Part shown: positions 18,401 to 25,884 of the stretch, one piece after another
Position numbering within the stretch: position 1 is the first letter of the stretch
Layout of the letters: each line of letters starts with the position of its first letter
DNA from: Sphingomonas sp. R-74633
GTDB taxonomy: Bacteria > Pseudomonadota > Alphaproteobacteria > Sphingomonadales > Sphingomonadaceae
Length of the DNA stretch: 64,000 nt
Assembly (NCBI RefSeq): GCF_013416555.1
Contig: NZ_JACCFG010000005.1
Coordinates: 124,001-188,000, forward strand
Direction of reading: 5' to 3'
The notes under the pieces: model-generated
Seen by the model: the letters and a program-made list of their open reading frames with translations, nothing else
The model's database searches: none
Told to the model about the DNA's origin: nothing
Made by a program: the position numbers and the translations under genes

Positions 18401-18411
18401 TTGTTGGACAA
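18401..18411. promoter_or_regulatory. Candidate GntR (FadR-subfamily) operator
   Basis: TTGTTGGACAA exactly fits TNGTNNNACNA with 4-bp arms. It lies 11 bases before the ATG of the GntR regulator and 51 bases before the start of the divergent beta-oxidation operon, fitting autoregulation and control of that operon. It shares the outer bases of the operator at 8850-8864 but has a different centre. Confidence 0.6.
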
Positions 18412-18421
18412 AGGTATTTTG

Positions 18422-19156
18422 ATGGACTTCCCGAAGCTCAGGATCGCGCGTGCCTATGAAGCGGTGCAGCAGGCGCTGGAGGAGGCGATCCTCAGCGGTG
18501 CGCTGCCGCCGGGCGAGCCGCTGCCGACCGAGACCGAGCTCGCCGAGAAATTCGGGGTGACGCGCCACACGGTACGCGAGGGGATGCGCGCGCTCGAGCA
18601 GAGCGGGCTGGTCAAGCGCGACGCCGGGCGGCGGCTGCACGTGACGCGGCCGAAGCACGACGCGCTCGCCACGCAGAGTTCGCGGGCGCTGCTGATGCAG
18701 CAGGTGTCGTTCGGCGAGATCTGGGAAGTGGCGATGCAGCTCGAGCTGCTCGCGATGGACCTGCTCGAAGGCCAGGTCGATGATGCGCTGGTCGGGAAGC
18801 TCCAGGTCAATGTCGACGCCATGGCGGTAGCGCTGGACGCGGGCGAGCCGATTGCCGCGCTCGATGTCGAATTCCACGCGCTGCTCGCCCACGCGACGCA
18901 GAACCGCGTGCTGCTGATGTCACGCGAGCCGGTGTCGTTGCTATTCTACCCGTCGCTCGACCGGCTGTTCACGCATCCCAGGACGCGCGACCGCTCGCCG
19001 CGCCGCATCCTCGAGGCGCACCGGGCGATCGTCACGGCGCTGGCCGGCGGCGACCTTGGGGTCGCGAAGCTGTGGATGCAGCGGCACATGGCGGACTTTC
19101 GGCGGGGCTATGAACATGCCGGGCTGCCGCTCGACGCGCCGATCGGCGGGGGCTGA
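18422..19156 (+). CDS. GntR family transcriptional regulator, FadR-like
   Basis: A 244-residue regulator with a winged-helix domain over residues 5-75 (LEEAILSGALPPGEPLPTE, then FGVTRHTVREGMRALEQSGL). A helical FCD-type ligand-binding domain (about 85-230) includes the metal or ligand-contacting FHALLAHATQN and a late His (ILEAHRAIVTAL). AAAGG lies seven bases before the ATG. It faces the beta-oxidation operon across a short gap holding a FadR-type palindrome, so it probably represses those genes until an acyl-CoA or related intermediate binds. Confidence 0.87.
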   Translation: MDFPKLRIARAYEAVQQALEEAILSGALPPGEPLPTETELAEKFGVTRHTVREGMRALEQSGLVKRDAGRRLHVTRPKHDALATQSSRALLMQQVSFGEIWEVAMQLELLAMDLLEGQVDDALVGKLQVNVDAMAVALDAGEPIAALDVEFHALLAHATQNRVLLMSREPVSLLFYPSLDRLFTHPRTRDRSPRRILEAHRAIVTALAGGDLGVAKLWMQRHMADFRRGYEHAGLPLDAPIGGG

Positions 19157-19264
19157 TTCAACTCGCCTCAGTCACGACACGGCTCGGCTACACCTACGCA
19201 ATTATACGAAATGTGCGCGCAAGCCCGGACTCTTACCCTTGCGATTGTTGGTTGGGGAATGGGC

Positions 19265-19432
19265 ATGAGTGACAGCACCTATTTCGCGCAGCGCGCCTCC
19301 GAGGCACGGGATGCGGCGATAAAGGCCAAGGGTATGGCGAGCTTCCGCGCGCATATGGGCATGGCGCAGGAATATGAGCGCCGCGCCCGCGGCTTTGAAG
19401 CGCGGCATGCCGAGAAGGTCGTGCTCGACTGA
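19265..19432 (+). CDS. Small hypothetical protein
   Basis: A 55-residue, charged, mostly helical peptide ([20 protein letters not shown] at its start) with no signal peptide or membrane segment. GGGGAA precedes the ATG. A longer frame from 19211 adds 18 hydrophobic residues but lacks a ribosome site. I believe similar short proteins occur in other sphingomonads but know no function. It precedes a tRNA gene on the other strand. Confidence 0.55.
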   Translation: MSDSTYFAQRASEARDAAIKAKGMASFRAHMGMAQEYERRARGFEARHAEKVVLD

Positions 19433-19443
19433 TTTCTTGAGAA

Positions 19444-19520
<77 letters not shown>

Positions 19521-19566
19521 CTGGAACAGGGCGCCTAGCAAAGCCTTTGCGGCCGCGCCAGTGCCT

Positions 19567-20232
19567 TCAATGCGCCGCGGCGCTCTTGGGCTTTTTCGGT
19601 GGCGGGGTCTTGGGCTTATAGGGGCACAGATCCTCGACCACGCAGCGCCAGCATTCGGGCGTCCGCGCCTTGCAGGTGTAGCGGCCGTGCAGGATCAGCC
19701 AGTGATGCGCGTGGAGGCGGAAGGGCTGGGGCACGACCTTGTCGAGCTTCTTCTCCACCGCCAGCACCGTCTTGCCCGGCGCGAGCTTCGTCCGGTTGCC
19801 GACGCGGAAGATGTGCGTATCGACTGCGAAGGTCTCTGCGCCGAACGCCGTGTTCATCACCACATTGGCGGTCTTGCGGCCGACGCCGGGCAGCGCCTCG
19901 AGCGCGTCGCGGTCGGCAGGGACCTGCCCGCCATGATCGGCGATCAGTGCCTCGGACAGCGCGATGACGTTCTTCGCCTTGGTGTTGAACAGCCCGATCG
20001 TCTTGATGTGCTGCTTCAGCCCGTCCTCGCCGAGCGCGACCATCTTTTCCGGCGTGTCGACCTCACGGAACAGCGCGCGCGTCGCCTTGTTCACACCGGC
20101 GTCGGTCGCCTGGGCGGAGAGCACCACCGCGACGAGCAGCGTATAGTCGTTGACATATTCGAGCTCGGTCTCGGGATGGGGATTGTCCGCCGCCAGCCGC
20201 GAGAAGAACTCGAAAATATCCGCCTTCTTCAC
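19567..20232 (-). CDS. nth: Endonuclease III (DNA glycosylase/AP lyase)
   Basis: The 221-residue base-excision repair enzyme removes oxidised pyrimidines. It shows the helix-hairpin-helix LPGVGRKTANVV with the catalytic Lys, the catalytic Asp in VDTHIFRV, and the C-terminal 4Fe-4S cluster pattern C-x6-C-x2-C-x5-C in CKARTPECWRCVVEDLC. A lysine- and proline-rich tail follows. The start is a GTG overlapping the stop of dapB (GTGA); the longer frame to 20286 would lie inside dapB. Confidence 0.95.
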   Translation of the reverse strand: MKKADIFEFFSRLAADNPHPETELEYVNDYTLLVAVVLSAQATDAGVNKATRALFREVDTPEKMVALGEDGLKQHIKTIGLFNTKAKNVIALSEALIADHGGQVPADRDALEALPGVGRKTANVVMNTAFGAETFAVDTHIFRVGNRTKLAPGKTVLAVEKKLDKVVPQPFRLHAHHWLILHGRYTCKARTPECWRCVVEDLCPYKPKTPPPKKPKSAAAH

Positions 20233-20957
20233 CCGCCGAGCACCTGGTCCATTGTGTAGCGGCCCGCCGGCTTGCCCGCGAGCCACAAGGCCGCGCGCAC
20301 GGCGCCGCGGGCGAAGATCGCGCGGTCGTCGGCGCGGTGGGTGATCTCGATCCGCTCGCCGGGGGTGGCGAAGACGACGCTGTGGTCGCCGACCACCGAA
20401 CCGCCGCGCAGGCTCGCGAGTCCGATCGTGCCCGCGCAGCGCGCGCCGGTCAGGCCGGCACGGTCGGTCACCTCGGCCTCGGCCAGCGTCGTGCCCATGC
20501 CTGCCGCAGCAGCATGGCCGAGCATCAGCGCTGTGCCAGACGGCGCGTCGACCTTGTGGCGGTGGTGCATCTCGAGGATCTCGATGTCCCAGTCGGGCCC
20601 AAGCTGCTGCGCCGCCTCGCGCACCAGCCGCTGGAGCAGGCCGATGCCGAGCGAGGTGTTGCCGGTCTGGAGCACGGCGATGTCCTTCGCGGCCGCATCG
20701 ATCAGCGCATGATGCTGGGGCGAGAGCCCGGTGGTGCCGACCACGATCGGCTTGCCCGCCGCGCGCGCCGCGGCGAGGTGCGCCTCGAGCGCCTGGGGGG
20801 CGGAGAAGTCGATCAGCACGTCGGCGCCGGCGGCGACGGTGACCGGATCGTCCTTGGCATCCGCGCCGCCTGCGACCTGTGCGTTCATTTCGGGCGCGAC
20901 TGCCGCGATCGCCTGCCCCATCCGGCCGAGGCTGCCATAGATACCGATGCTGGTCAT
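20229..20957 (-). CDS. dapB: 4-hydroxy-tetrahydrodipicolinate reductase
   Basis: A 242-residue cytoplasmic enzyme of lysine/diaminopimelate synthesis. Visible motifs are the nucleotide-binding GIYGSLGRMGQAI, the strand VLIDFSAP, the loop VVGTTG, the signature EILEMHHRHKVDAPSGTALM with the active-site His pair and Lys, and the C-terminal IFARGAVRAALWL. GAGGAG precedes the ATG at 20957. The nth gene follows with a 4-base overlap, so they are co-expressed although functionally unrelated. Confidence 0.96.
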   Translation of the reverse strand: MTSIGIYGSLGRMGQAIAAVAPEMNAQVAGGADAKDDPVTVAAGADVLIDFSAPQALEAHLAAARAAGKPIVVGTTGLSPQHHALIDAAAKDIAVLQTGNTSLGIGLLQRLVREAAQQLGPDWDIEILEMHHRHKVDAPSGTALMLGHAAAAGMGTTLAEAEVTDRAGLTGARCAGTIGLASLRGGSVVGDHSVVFATPGERIEITHRADDRAIFARGAVRAALWLAGKPAGRYTMDQVLGG

Positions 20958-20997
20958 GTGCGCTCCTCTGGCACAGGCCGATGCCCGCGCGACAGGA

Positions 20998-21387
20998 TTA
21001 TTTCGCGTTCGTATCCGCCTTCTTCGGCTTCTTGCCGAGCGGAATCGTGGCGGTGACGAACAGCGCGGGCACGCTGACGCCCGGCGCCACATTGTTCTGG
21101 TCCGCCACTACCGTGCCTTTGCCGCCACCGGGCAGACGGAAATCGGGACGCAGCGGCTTTTCGGCCCAGCGCGCCTCGTCGAGCGTGGGAAGCCGGCTGC
21201 CGTTCGGATTGCCGCACACCGTGATCGTGTCGCCACCCGGCCGGCATGGGCGCTTCGGCACCATCGCCGCGTCGCCCGCCTCGTCGGGGCTGGGGAAGAT
21301 CGGCGCGCGGTCCTGCGGCGCGAGGCTGGCGAGGAGGAGCGCGGTGAGCATGGGTGGGAGGTAACGCCCGATTTGCGGCAGGGGCAT
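20998..21387 (-). CDS. Hypothetical secreted protein
   Basis: A 129-residue protein of unrecognised family. A signal-peptide-like N-terminus (MLTALLLASLA, from residue 13) is followed by a short region with a possible disulphide pair (RPCRPGG and TITVCGNP). The C-terminal half is beta-rich (VVADQNNVAPGVSVPALFV) and ends in a lysine-rich tail. The start is uncertain: ATG 21387 gives the full length, ATG 21351 starts at the signal peptide, and neither has a strong ribosome site. It lies upstream of dapB on the same strand. Confidence 0.55.
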   Translation of the reverse strand: MPLPQIGRYLPPMLTALLLASLAPQDRAPIFPSPDEAGDAAMVPKRPCRPGGDTITVCGNPNGSRLPTLDEARWAEKPLRPDFRLPGGGKGTVVADQNNVAPGVSVPALFVTATIPLGKKPKKADTNAK

Positions 21388-21455
21388 GGCGATGGCCCTT
21401 GTCGCGCGCGGGTGGCGTTGTACGATCCGGCGACTGTCCTTGGGGAGACACGACG

Positions 21456-21908
21456 ATGTGGATCTTGCCGGCCCTGATCCTGCTGGGCCAACCCGCCGCT
21501 CCGCAAACCGCGACAGTCTTCGCCACCGTCGGCCACTCCGAATGGTGCCCGGCCGGCAACGTTCAGATCGACCTGGTCACCGGCGACTATACGCTCACGC
21601 CGCGTGCAGCGCGTTCCGCCTGCCAGGATCCCAAGCTGGTGCGGCCAGTCCTGCGAGGACGGGTCGATGCCGGGCAGCTCTCGGCAATTCGCGACGCATA
21701 TCGCCAGGTCGACGCAGAGGGCCTCGATGCCTGCCGCGGGGGCCTGCCGACTGAGATCGTCGTCAGCAACGGCGGCACGCCGATCATGGTGGTGACCAAC
21801 GGCGTCGGCACCCGGGCGGCGCCGGAGCAGTATAGCTGCTGGAACAAGGCCGCTTTCGCGCTGCATCGCGCGATCGACGCGCCGTTCCAGTCGGCACATC
21901 AGCGCTGA
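21456..21908 (+). CDS. Hypothetical secreted protein with four cysteines
   Basis: A 150-residue protein of unrecognised family. The N-terminus is a short signal peptide (MWILPALILLGQPAAPQT). The mature part has Cys residues in SEWCPAG, RSACQDP, DACRGG and YSCWNK, consistent with two disulphides in the periplasm. GGGGAG lies eight bases before the ATG at 21456. The sirtuin gene begins four bases after its stop, so they probably share a transcript. Confidence 0.6.
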   Translation: MWILPALILLGQPAAPQTATVFATVGHSEWCPAGNVQIDLVTGDYTLTPRAARSACQDPKLVRPVLRGRVDAGQLSAIRDAYRQVDAEGLDACRGGLPTEIVVSNGGTPIMVVTNGVGTRAAPEQYSCWNKAAFALHRAIDAPFQSAHQR

Positions 21909-21911
21909 CCG

Positions 21912-22619
21912 ATGCGCGAGATCCACAACATCGTCATCCTCACCGGCGCCGGGCTTTCGGCGGAGAGCGGCATCGCCACCTTTCGCGGCCCGGGCGGGCT
22001 GTGGGAAGGGCATCGGGTCGAGGATGTCTGCACGCCGGAGGCGCTCGCGCAGGATCCCGAACTCGTCCACCGCTTCTACGACGCGCGCCGGGCGAAGCTC
22101 GCCGAGGTCACGCCCAATCCAGCGCATGTCGCGCTCGCCCGGCTCGATGCCGAATGGGCGGGCGGGCTGCTGATCGTCACCCAGAATGTCGACGATCTGC
22201 ACGAACGTGCCGGGGCGAACCGGCTGCTCCATATGCATGGCGAGCTCAAATCGGCCTTGTGCGCGGCGTGCGGCGACAGCGTCGAATGGGAAGGTTCGCT
22301 GCCACCGGAGAGCGAATGCCCCGATTGCGGCACCCCGGCGCTCAGGCCCGACATCGTGTTCTTCGGGGAGATGCCCTACCACATGGAAGCGATCGAGCGG
22401 GCGCTGGCGGATGCCGATCTGTTCGTCTCGATCGGCACCTCGGGCGCGGTCTACCCGGCGGCGGGGTTCGTGCAGACGGCGCGCTATCACGGGGCGGAGA
22501 CGCTGGAGCTGAATCTCGATCCGAGCGCGGACAGCAGCTGGTTCGGGGAGACGCGGCTGGGGCCGGCGGGGACTTTGGTGCCGGAATGGGTGGAGCAGCT
22601 TCTCGCAGGCCAAGGCTGA
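21912..22619 (+). CDS. cobB: NAD-dependent protein deacylase (sirtuin, class III)
   Basis: The 235-residue protein removes acyl groups from protein lysines using NAD. It has the NAD-binding TGAGLSAESGIATFR, the QNVDDLHERAG motif, the catalytic His in LHMHGEL (His109) and a zinc ribbon with Cys117, Cys120, Cys136 and Cys139. Tyr56 and Arg59 in FYDARR form the Y-x-x-R pair typical of class III sirtuins such as E. coli CobB and SIRT5, which prefer succinyl or malonyl lysine. The TGA stop is the first part of the repeat element at 22616, which replaces the normal 3' region. Confidence 0.93.
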   Translation: MREIHNIVILTGAGLSAESGIATFRGPGGLWEGHRVEDVCTPEALAQDPELVHRFYDARRAKLAEVTPNPAHVALARLDAEWAGGLLIVTQNVDDLHERAGANRLLHMHGELKSALCAACGDSVEWEGSLPPESECPDCGTPALRPDIVFFGEMPYHMEAIERALADADLFVSIGTSGAVYPAAGFVQTARYHGAETLELNLDPSADSSWFGETRLGPAGTLVPEWVEQLLAGQG

Positions 22620-22719
22620 TCCCCGGCGAAGGCCGGGGCACAGCCTCGGCGCATCTGGTTAGGCGTGGGAACCTCTCGAACGACATTGCAACTGGGCCCC
22701 GGCCTTCGCCGGGGTACAA
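22616..22719. repeat. Long inverted repeat (REP/BIME-like element), copy 2
   Basis: The arms at 22616-22643 and 22692-22719 carry the same CCCCGGCGAAGGCCGGGG hairpin as the element at 14095. The centre is recognisably related (both copies have TCGAA and then GCAACTGGGCC before the right arm). Arm ends differ by a few bases. The element overlaps the stop codon of cobB. Confidence 0.85.
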
Positions 22720-22943
22720 GCAGGGGGTGCCTGCTTGCCGGCGCCGTGCGCCGCCGGTATCCTCGCCCCGTCGAAAAGGACCCGAGCGGCATCGGTAAGC
22801 CCGCTCCCTCGCTCCGAGGCTCCGTGTCGCTCCCAGGCGAACCCGCGACAAGCAACCGGCGCACGCCGCCGGGGGCTTGGCGCGCGCATTGTTCATCGCT
22901 CGACCGATCCCCCGATGGCTGCGCCCTGACAAGGAGCACGTCC
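22720..22943. other. Intergenic stretch without a supported gene
   Basis: The 224 bases between the repeat and the next gene carry no coding frame with a ribosome site that I trust on either strand. A minus-strand frame of about 75 codons crosses it but runs into the repeat and looks like chance coding in GC-rich DNA. Several short inverted repeats could fold as RNA. The last 20 bases hold the AAGGAG for the gene at 22944. Confidence 0.4.
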
Positions 22944-23261
22944 ATGCCGATCATTACCACCAACCCCGACATCGTCAGCCAGATCAACGTCTTCGATGTG
23001 CCCCAGGGCGGGCAGGAGGCGTTGATCGCCTATCTCGCCGAGGCCGCCCGGACGGCGCGCGAGGTCGAGGGCTGGCTCTCCGCCAGCCTCCACCGCAGCC
23101 TCGATGGCACGCGCGTGGTCAATTATGCGCAGAGCGAAGATGCCGACGCCGCGCGCCGGGTATTCGCGCACCTGAAGGCAAAGGGGCTGATCGACGGCAA
23201 CAAGCGATATGGCGAGGCGCATCCCGGGCTCTACCAGGTCGCCTTCACGCTCGAGACGTAG
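22944..23261 (+). CDS. Antibiotic biosynthesis monooxygenase (ABM) domain protein
   Basis: A 105-residue single-domain protein. The pattern of strand, helix, strand with INVFDVPQGGQEALIAYL, EVEGWLSASLHRSLDGTR and VVNYAQSEDADAARRVF matches the dimeric ferredoxin-like ABM fold. Members include heme-degrading enzymes, quinol monooxygenases and proteins without known substrate. AAGGAG lies seven bases before the ATG, and codons before 22944 have no start support. It stands alone, convergent with the nitrilase-like gene, so the substrate is open. Confidence 0.75.
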   Translation: MPIITTNPDIVSQINVFDVPQGGQEALIAYLAEAARTAREVEGWLSASLHRSLDGTRVVNYAQSEDADAARRVFAHLKAKGLIDGNKRYGEAHPGLYQVAFTLET

Positions 23262-23267
23262 CGCCGT

Positions 23268-24239
23268 TCAGGCCGCCGCGCTGTCGTCCTTATCGACGAT
23301 ACCGGCGCGGGCGCGGCGGTCCACGCTCAGTTCGAACACGTCGTGGCGCGCCTGCGCGCCGTCGACGTCCATCGTCGCGAGGCCGCGGCCGACTTCGTCG
23401 AGGTCGAGCTCGGCGATCAGGATCTCGGGCGCAGTGCCGGCCTGGGCGATCATCACCCCGTCGGGGGCGAAGATCGCGCTGCGGCCGTGCTGGATCTGGC
23501 CTTCGGGCAAGCGGTCGAGCAGCTTGCGCGCCGAGCCGTCGCCGCCGGCGCGCTCATAGCCGGCGATCACTTCCTGCTTGTACTGGATCGTCCCCGCCGC
23601 GAGCACGAAGCTGCGCCCTTCAAAGGCGTAATGCGCCGAGGCGAGCATCGCGATGTCGTTGAGTTCGCTCCACGCGGCGATGTGCACCGTCTCGCCTTCA
23701 TGATGCATCGCGGCGCGGGCGAGCGGCATCCAATGCTCGGTCGAGGCGAGCTGGCCGATCTTGCCCCAGGGCGCGTCGTGCAGCCCCATCGTCGATCCGT
23801 CGCCCTGGCCGAGCATTAGCTTCTCGGGCGGCGTGAGCACGAGCTTGCGGTGGCGCAGCACCGGCGCCTTGGGCCGGAACAGGAACTGGGTGGCGTAGAG
23901 GCTGCCCCGCACCCGCTCGAAGCCGCCGATCGACACCGCGACATTGGCGATGTCCACGCTCCATTGCAGCGGCTGGAAGCGGGGATCCTCGCCGTGGATC
24001 GCCTGGCCCAGCAGCAGCGCGTGCAGCTCGCGCGTGCCGGGATGATCCCAGAGCCGCGCCGGGGCGATATGCTCGAGCCAGGCCGGATAGCCGCCCAGGA
24101 AACCCTCGCCGAACGCAACGACGCGCGCGCCCTTCTCGATCGCCTCGCGCGCCTTGGCGATGGCGCGCTCCAGTCCCGCGTCGATGGCGAGCGGAACCGG
24201 CGAATCCTGTACGATGGCAACCTTGAGCTTTTGCGTCAC
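23268..24239 (-). CDS. Nitrilase-superfamily protein lacking the catalytic cysteine
   Basis: A 323-residue carbon-nitrogen hydrolase homologue of the aliphatic/aryl nitrilase branch, with FGEGFLGGYP holding the triad Glu45 and HRKLVLTPPEKL holding Lys132. The third triad residue should be the Cys of ICWEHYMPLAR, but this protein reads LASTEHWMPLAR with Ser166 at the Cys position; the codon is TCG. The rest of the family fold is intact, including the C-terminal strand (ILIAELDLDEV). It may be a non-hydrolytic or altered enzyme. The GTG start overlaps the stop of era (GTGA), so it is translated after lepB-rnc-era. Confidence 0.85.
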   Translation of the reverse strand: MTQKLKVAIVQDSPVPLAIDAGLERAIAKAREAIEKGARVVAFGEGFLGGYPAWLEHIAPARLWDHPGTRELHALLLGQAIHGEDPRFQPLQWSVDIANVAVSIGGFERVRGSLYATQFLFRPKAPVLRHRKLVLTPPEKLMLGQGDGSTMGLHDAPWGKIGQLASTEHWMPLARAAMHHEGETVHIAAWSELNDIAMLASAHYAFEGRSFVLAAGTIQYKQEVIAGYERAGGDGSARKLLDRLPEGQIQHGRSAIFAPDGVMIAQAGTAPEILIAELDLDEVGRGLATMDVDGAQARHDVFELSVDRRARAGIVDKDDSAAA

Positions 24240-25159
24240 TCGACCCAGTCCAACCCGATCTCACGATAAAGCGAACGGTCTTCCTGCCATTCGGGCCTTA
24301 CCTTCACGTGAAGATAGAGATGAACCTTTACGCCCATGAGACGGGAAAGCTCGGCGCGCGCCTTGGCGCCGATTTCCTTGATGCGGGTGCCGCCCTTGCC
24401 GAGCATGATCGCGCGCTGGGTCTCGCGCTCGACCAGGATCTGCTGGTGGATCTCGACCGATCCGTCCTCGCGCTCCTTATATTGCTCGGTCTCGACCGCG
24501 CTCGAATAGGGCAGCTCCTTGTGGAGCTGGAGGTAGATCTGCTCGCGCGTCACTTCGGCGGCGATCATCCGGTCGGTAGCGTCGCTGACCTGGTCCTCGG
24601 GGAAGTGCCAGGCGCTCTCAGGCATCGCGGCGGCGAGGATCGCCTTCAATTCGGGCACGCCGTCGCCGGTCTGGGCGGAGACGAAATAGGTCTCGTCGAA
24701 CGGCAGCAGCTCGTTGAGCTTGGCGGCGTGGCCGAGCAGCTTGGGCTTGTCGGCGATGTCGACCTTGTTGAGGATCAGGATCTTGCGCTCGCGCCGTCCG
24801 GCCAGGCTCTCGATCACGGTCTTCACCTTCGAGCCGATGCCGCCCTTGCCGTCGACCACCAGCGCGATCAGGTCCGCGCCCTCGGCGCCTTCCCAGGCGG
24901 CGGCGACCATCGCGCGATCGAGTCGGCGGTTAGGCTCGAAGATGCCCGGCGTATCGACCAGGATGAGCTGCGCGTCGCCGTCGATCGCGATGCCCATCAC
25001 CCGGGCGCGCGTGGTCTGCGCCTTGGGGCTGACGATCGCGACCTTCTGGCCGACCAGCGCATTGACGAGCGTCGACTTGCCCGCATTGGGGGCGCCGACA
25101 ATGGCGATCACGCCGCAGCGCTGGGTTTCGGGATTGGTGGAGTCGTTGGTGTCTTGCAT
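24236..25159 (-). CDS. era: GTPase Era, 16S rRNA maturation
   Basis: A 307-residue GTPase binding the 3' end of 16S rRNA during small-subunit assembly. G1 is GAPNAGKST, G2 lies around KAQTTR, G3 is DTPGI and G4 is NKVD. The C-terminal KH domain carries GKGGTRIKEIGAKARAEL. Length and order are normal. It follows rnc on the same strand after a 53-base gap and precedes the nitrilase-like gene with a GTGA overlap. Confidence 0.97.
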   Translation of the reverse strand: MQDTNDSTNPETQRCGVIAIVGAPNAGKSTLVNALVGQKVAIVSPKAQTTRARVMGIAIDGDAQLILVDTPGIFEPNRRLDRAMVAAAWEGAEGADLIALVVDGKGGIGSKVKTVIESLAGRRERKILILNKVDIADKPKLLGHAAKLNELLPFDETYFVSAQTGDGVPELKAILAAAMPESAWHFPEDQVSDATDRMIAAEVTREQIYLQLHKELPYSSAVETEQYKEREDGSVEIHQQILVERETQRAIMLGKGGTRIKEIGAKARAELSRLMGVKVHLYLHVKVRPEWQEDRSLYREIGLDWVE

Positions 25160-25212
25160 CCCAGCCCCCTACTCCGTTCGCCCCAAGCTTGTCGAACGGG
25201 GAGGGCGGCGGC

Positions 25213-25884
25213 TCATTTTCCGAGCTTCTCTAGCAGCGCGGCCGCTGCCGCGGTCTCGGCTTCCTGCTTGCTCGTGCCTTCCGCGCTGGCATCGGCGAAG
25301 GTGCCGATCGACACCTTCACGGTGAAGCGCGGCGCGTGGTTGGGCCCGGAGCGGTCGGTGACTTCATAGTCGGGCGCGCGGCGATTATGCGCGGCGGCCC
25401 ATTCCTGCAGCGCCGACTTGGGATGCTTGGGCGCGCTGGCATGCGCTTCGATATGCTTCGCCCAGGCCTTGCGGACGAAATCGCGCGGCGGGCCGAAGCC
25501 GAATTCGAGATAGAGCGCGCCGATCAGCGCCTCCATCGCGTCGCCGAGCACATTGTCGCTGTCGGCGGCGCCATCGCCGCGCGCCTGCTTGCCGAGGCGC
25601 AGCAGCGGCGCGACGCCGACTTCGCGCGCGACATCGGCGCATTGCGCACCGGTCACCAGCGTATTGAGCCGCCGCGAAAGCGCGCCTTCGGGCTCGGCCG
25701 GGAAGCGTTCGTAGAGCCATTCGGCGATGGCGAGGCCGAGCACCCGGTCGCCCAGGAACTCGAGCCGCTCGTAATTCTCCGCGGCCTGGCTGCCATGCGT
25801 CAGCGCGCGCTCATAGGGCGCCAGGTCCGCCGGGCGCTGGCCGAAAGTCTTGCTGATCCATCCCCCCAGATCGGGAATGCTCAA
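25213..25884 (-). CDS. rnc: Ribonuclease III
   Basis: A 223-residue double-strand-specific RNase processing rRNA and mRNA. The catalytic domain shows the signature NYERLEFLGDRVLGLAIAEW and the second acidic cluster DAMEALIGALYLE. The dsRNA-binding domain begins near residue 150 (PKSALQEWAAAH) and ends in SKQEAETAAAAALLEKL. The start is a TTG inside the lepB stop region (TTGA overlap). No other start lies before the conserved N-terminal helix, so I accept it with moderate certainty. Confidence 0.95.
   Translation of the reverse strand: MSIPDLGGWISKTFGQRPADLAPYERALTHGSQAAENYERLEFLGDRVLGLAIAEWLYERFPAEPEGALSRRLNTLVTGAQCADVAREVGVAPLLRLGKQARGDGAADSDNVLGDAMEALIGALYLEFGFGPPRDFVRKAWAKHIEAHASAPKHPKSALQEWAAAHNRRAPDYEVTDRSGPNHAPRFTVKVSIGTFADASAEGTSKQEAETAAAAALLEKLGK

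Noticed and set aside
15397..18411. A 1004-codon minus-strand frame joining a fadJ shadow to the short-chain dehydrogenase
   Set aside because: The first 700 codons are an out-of-frame reading of the FadJ-like gene. The dehydrogenase has its own ribosome site and ATG at 16281.
19525..19560. A small GCAAAG/CTTTGC hairpin between tRNA-Arg and nth as a terminator
   Set aside because: The loop would be about one base and there is no T tract on either strand.
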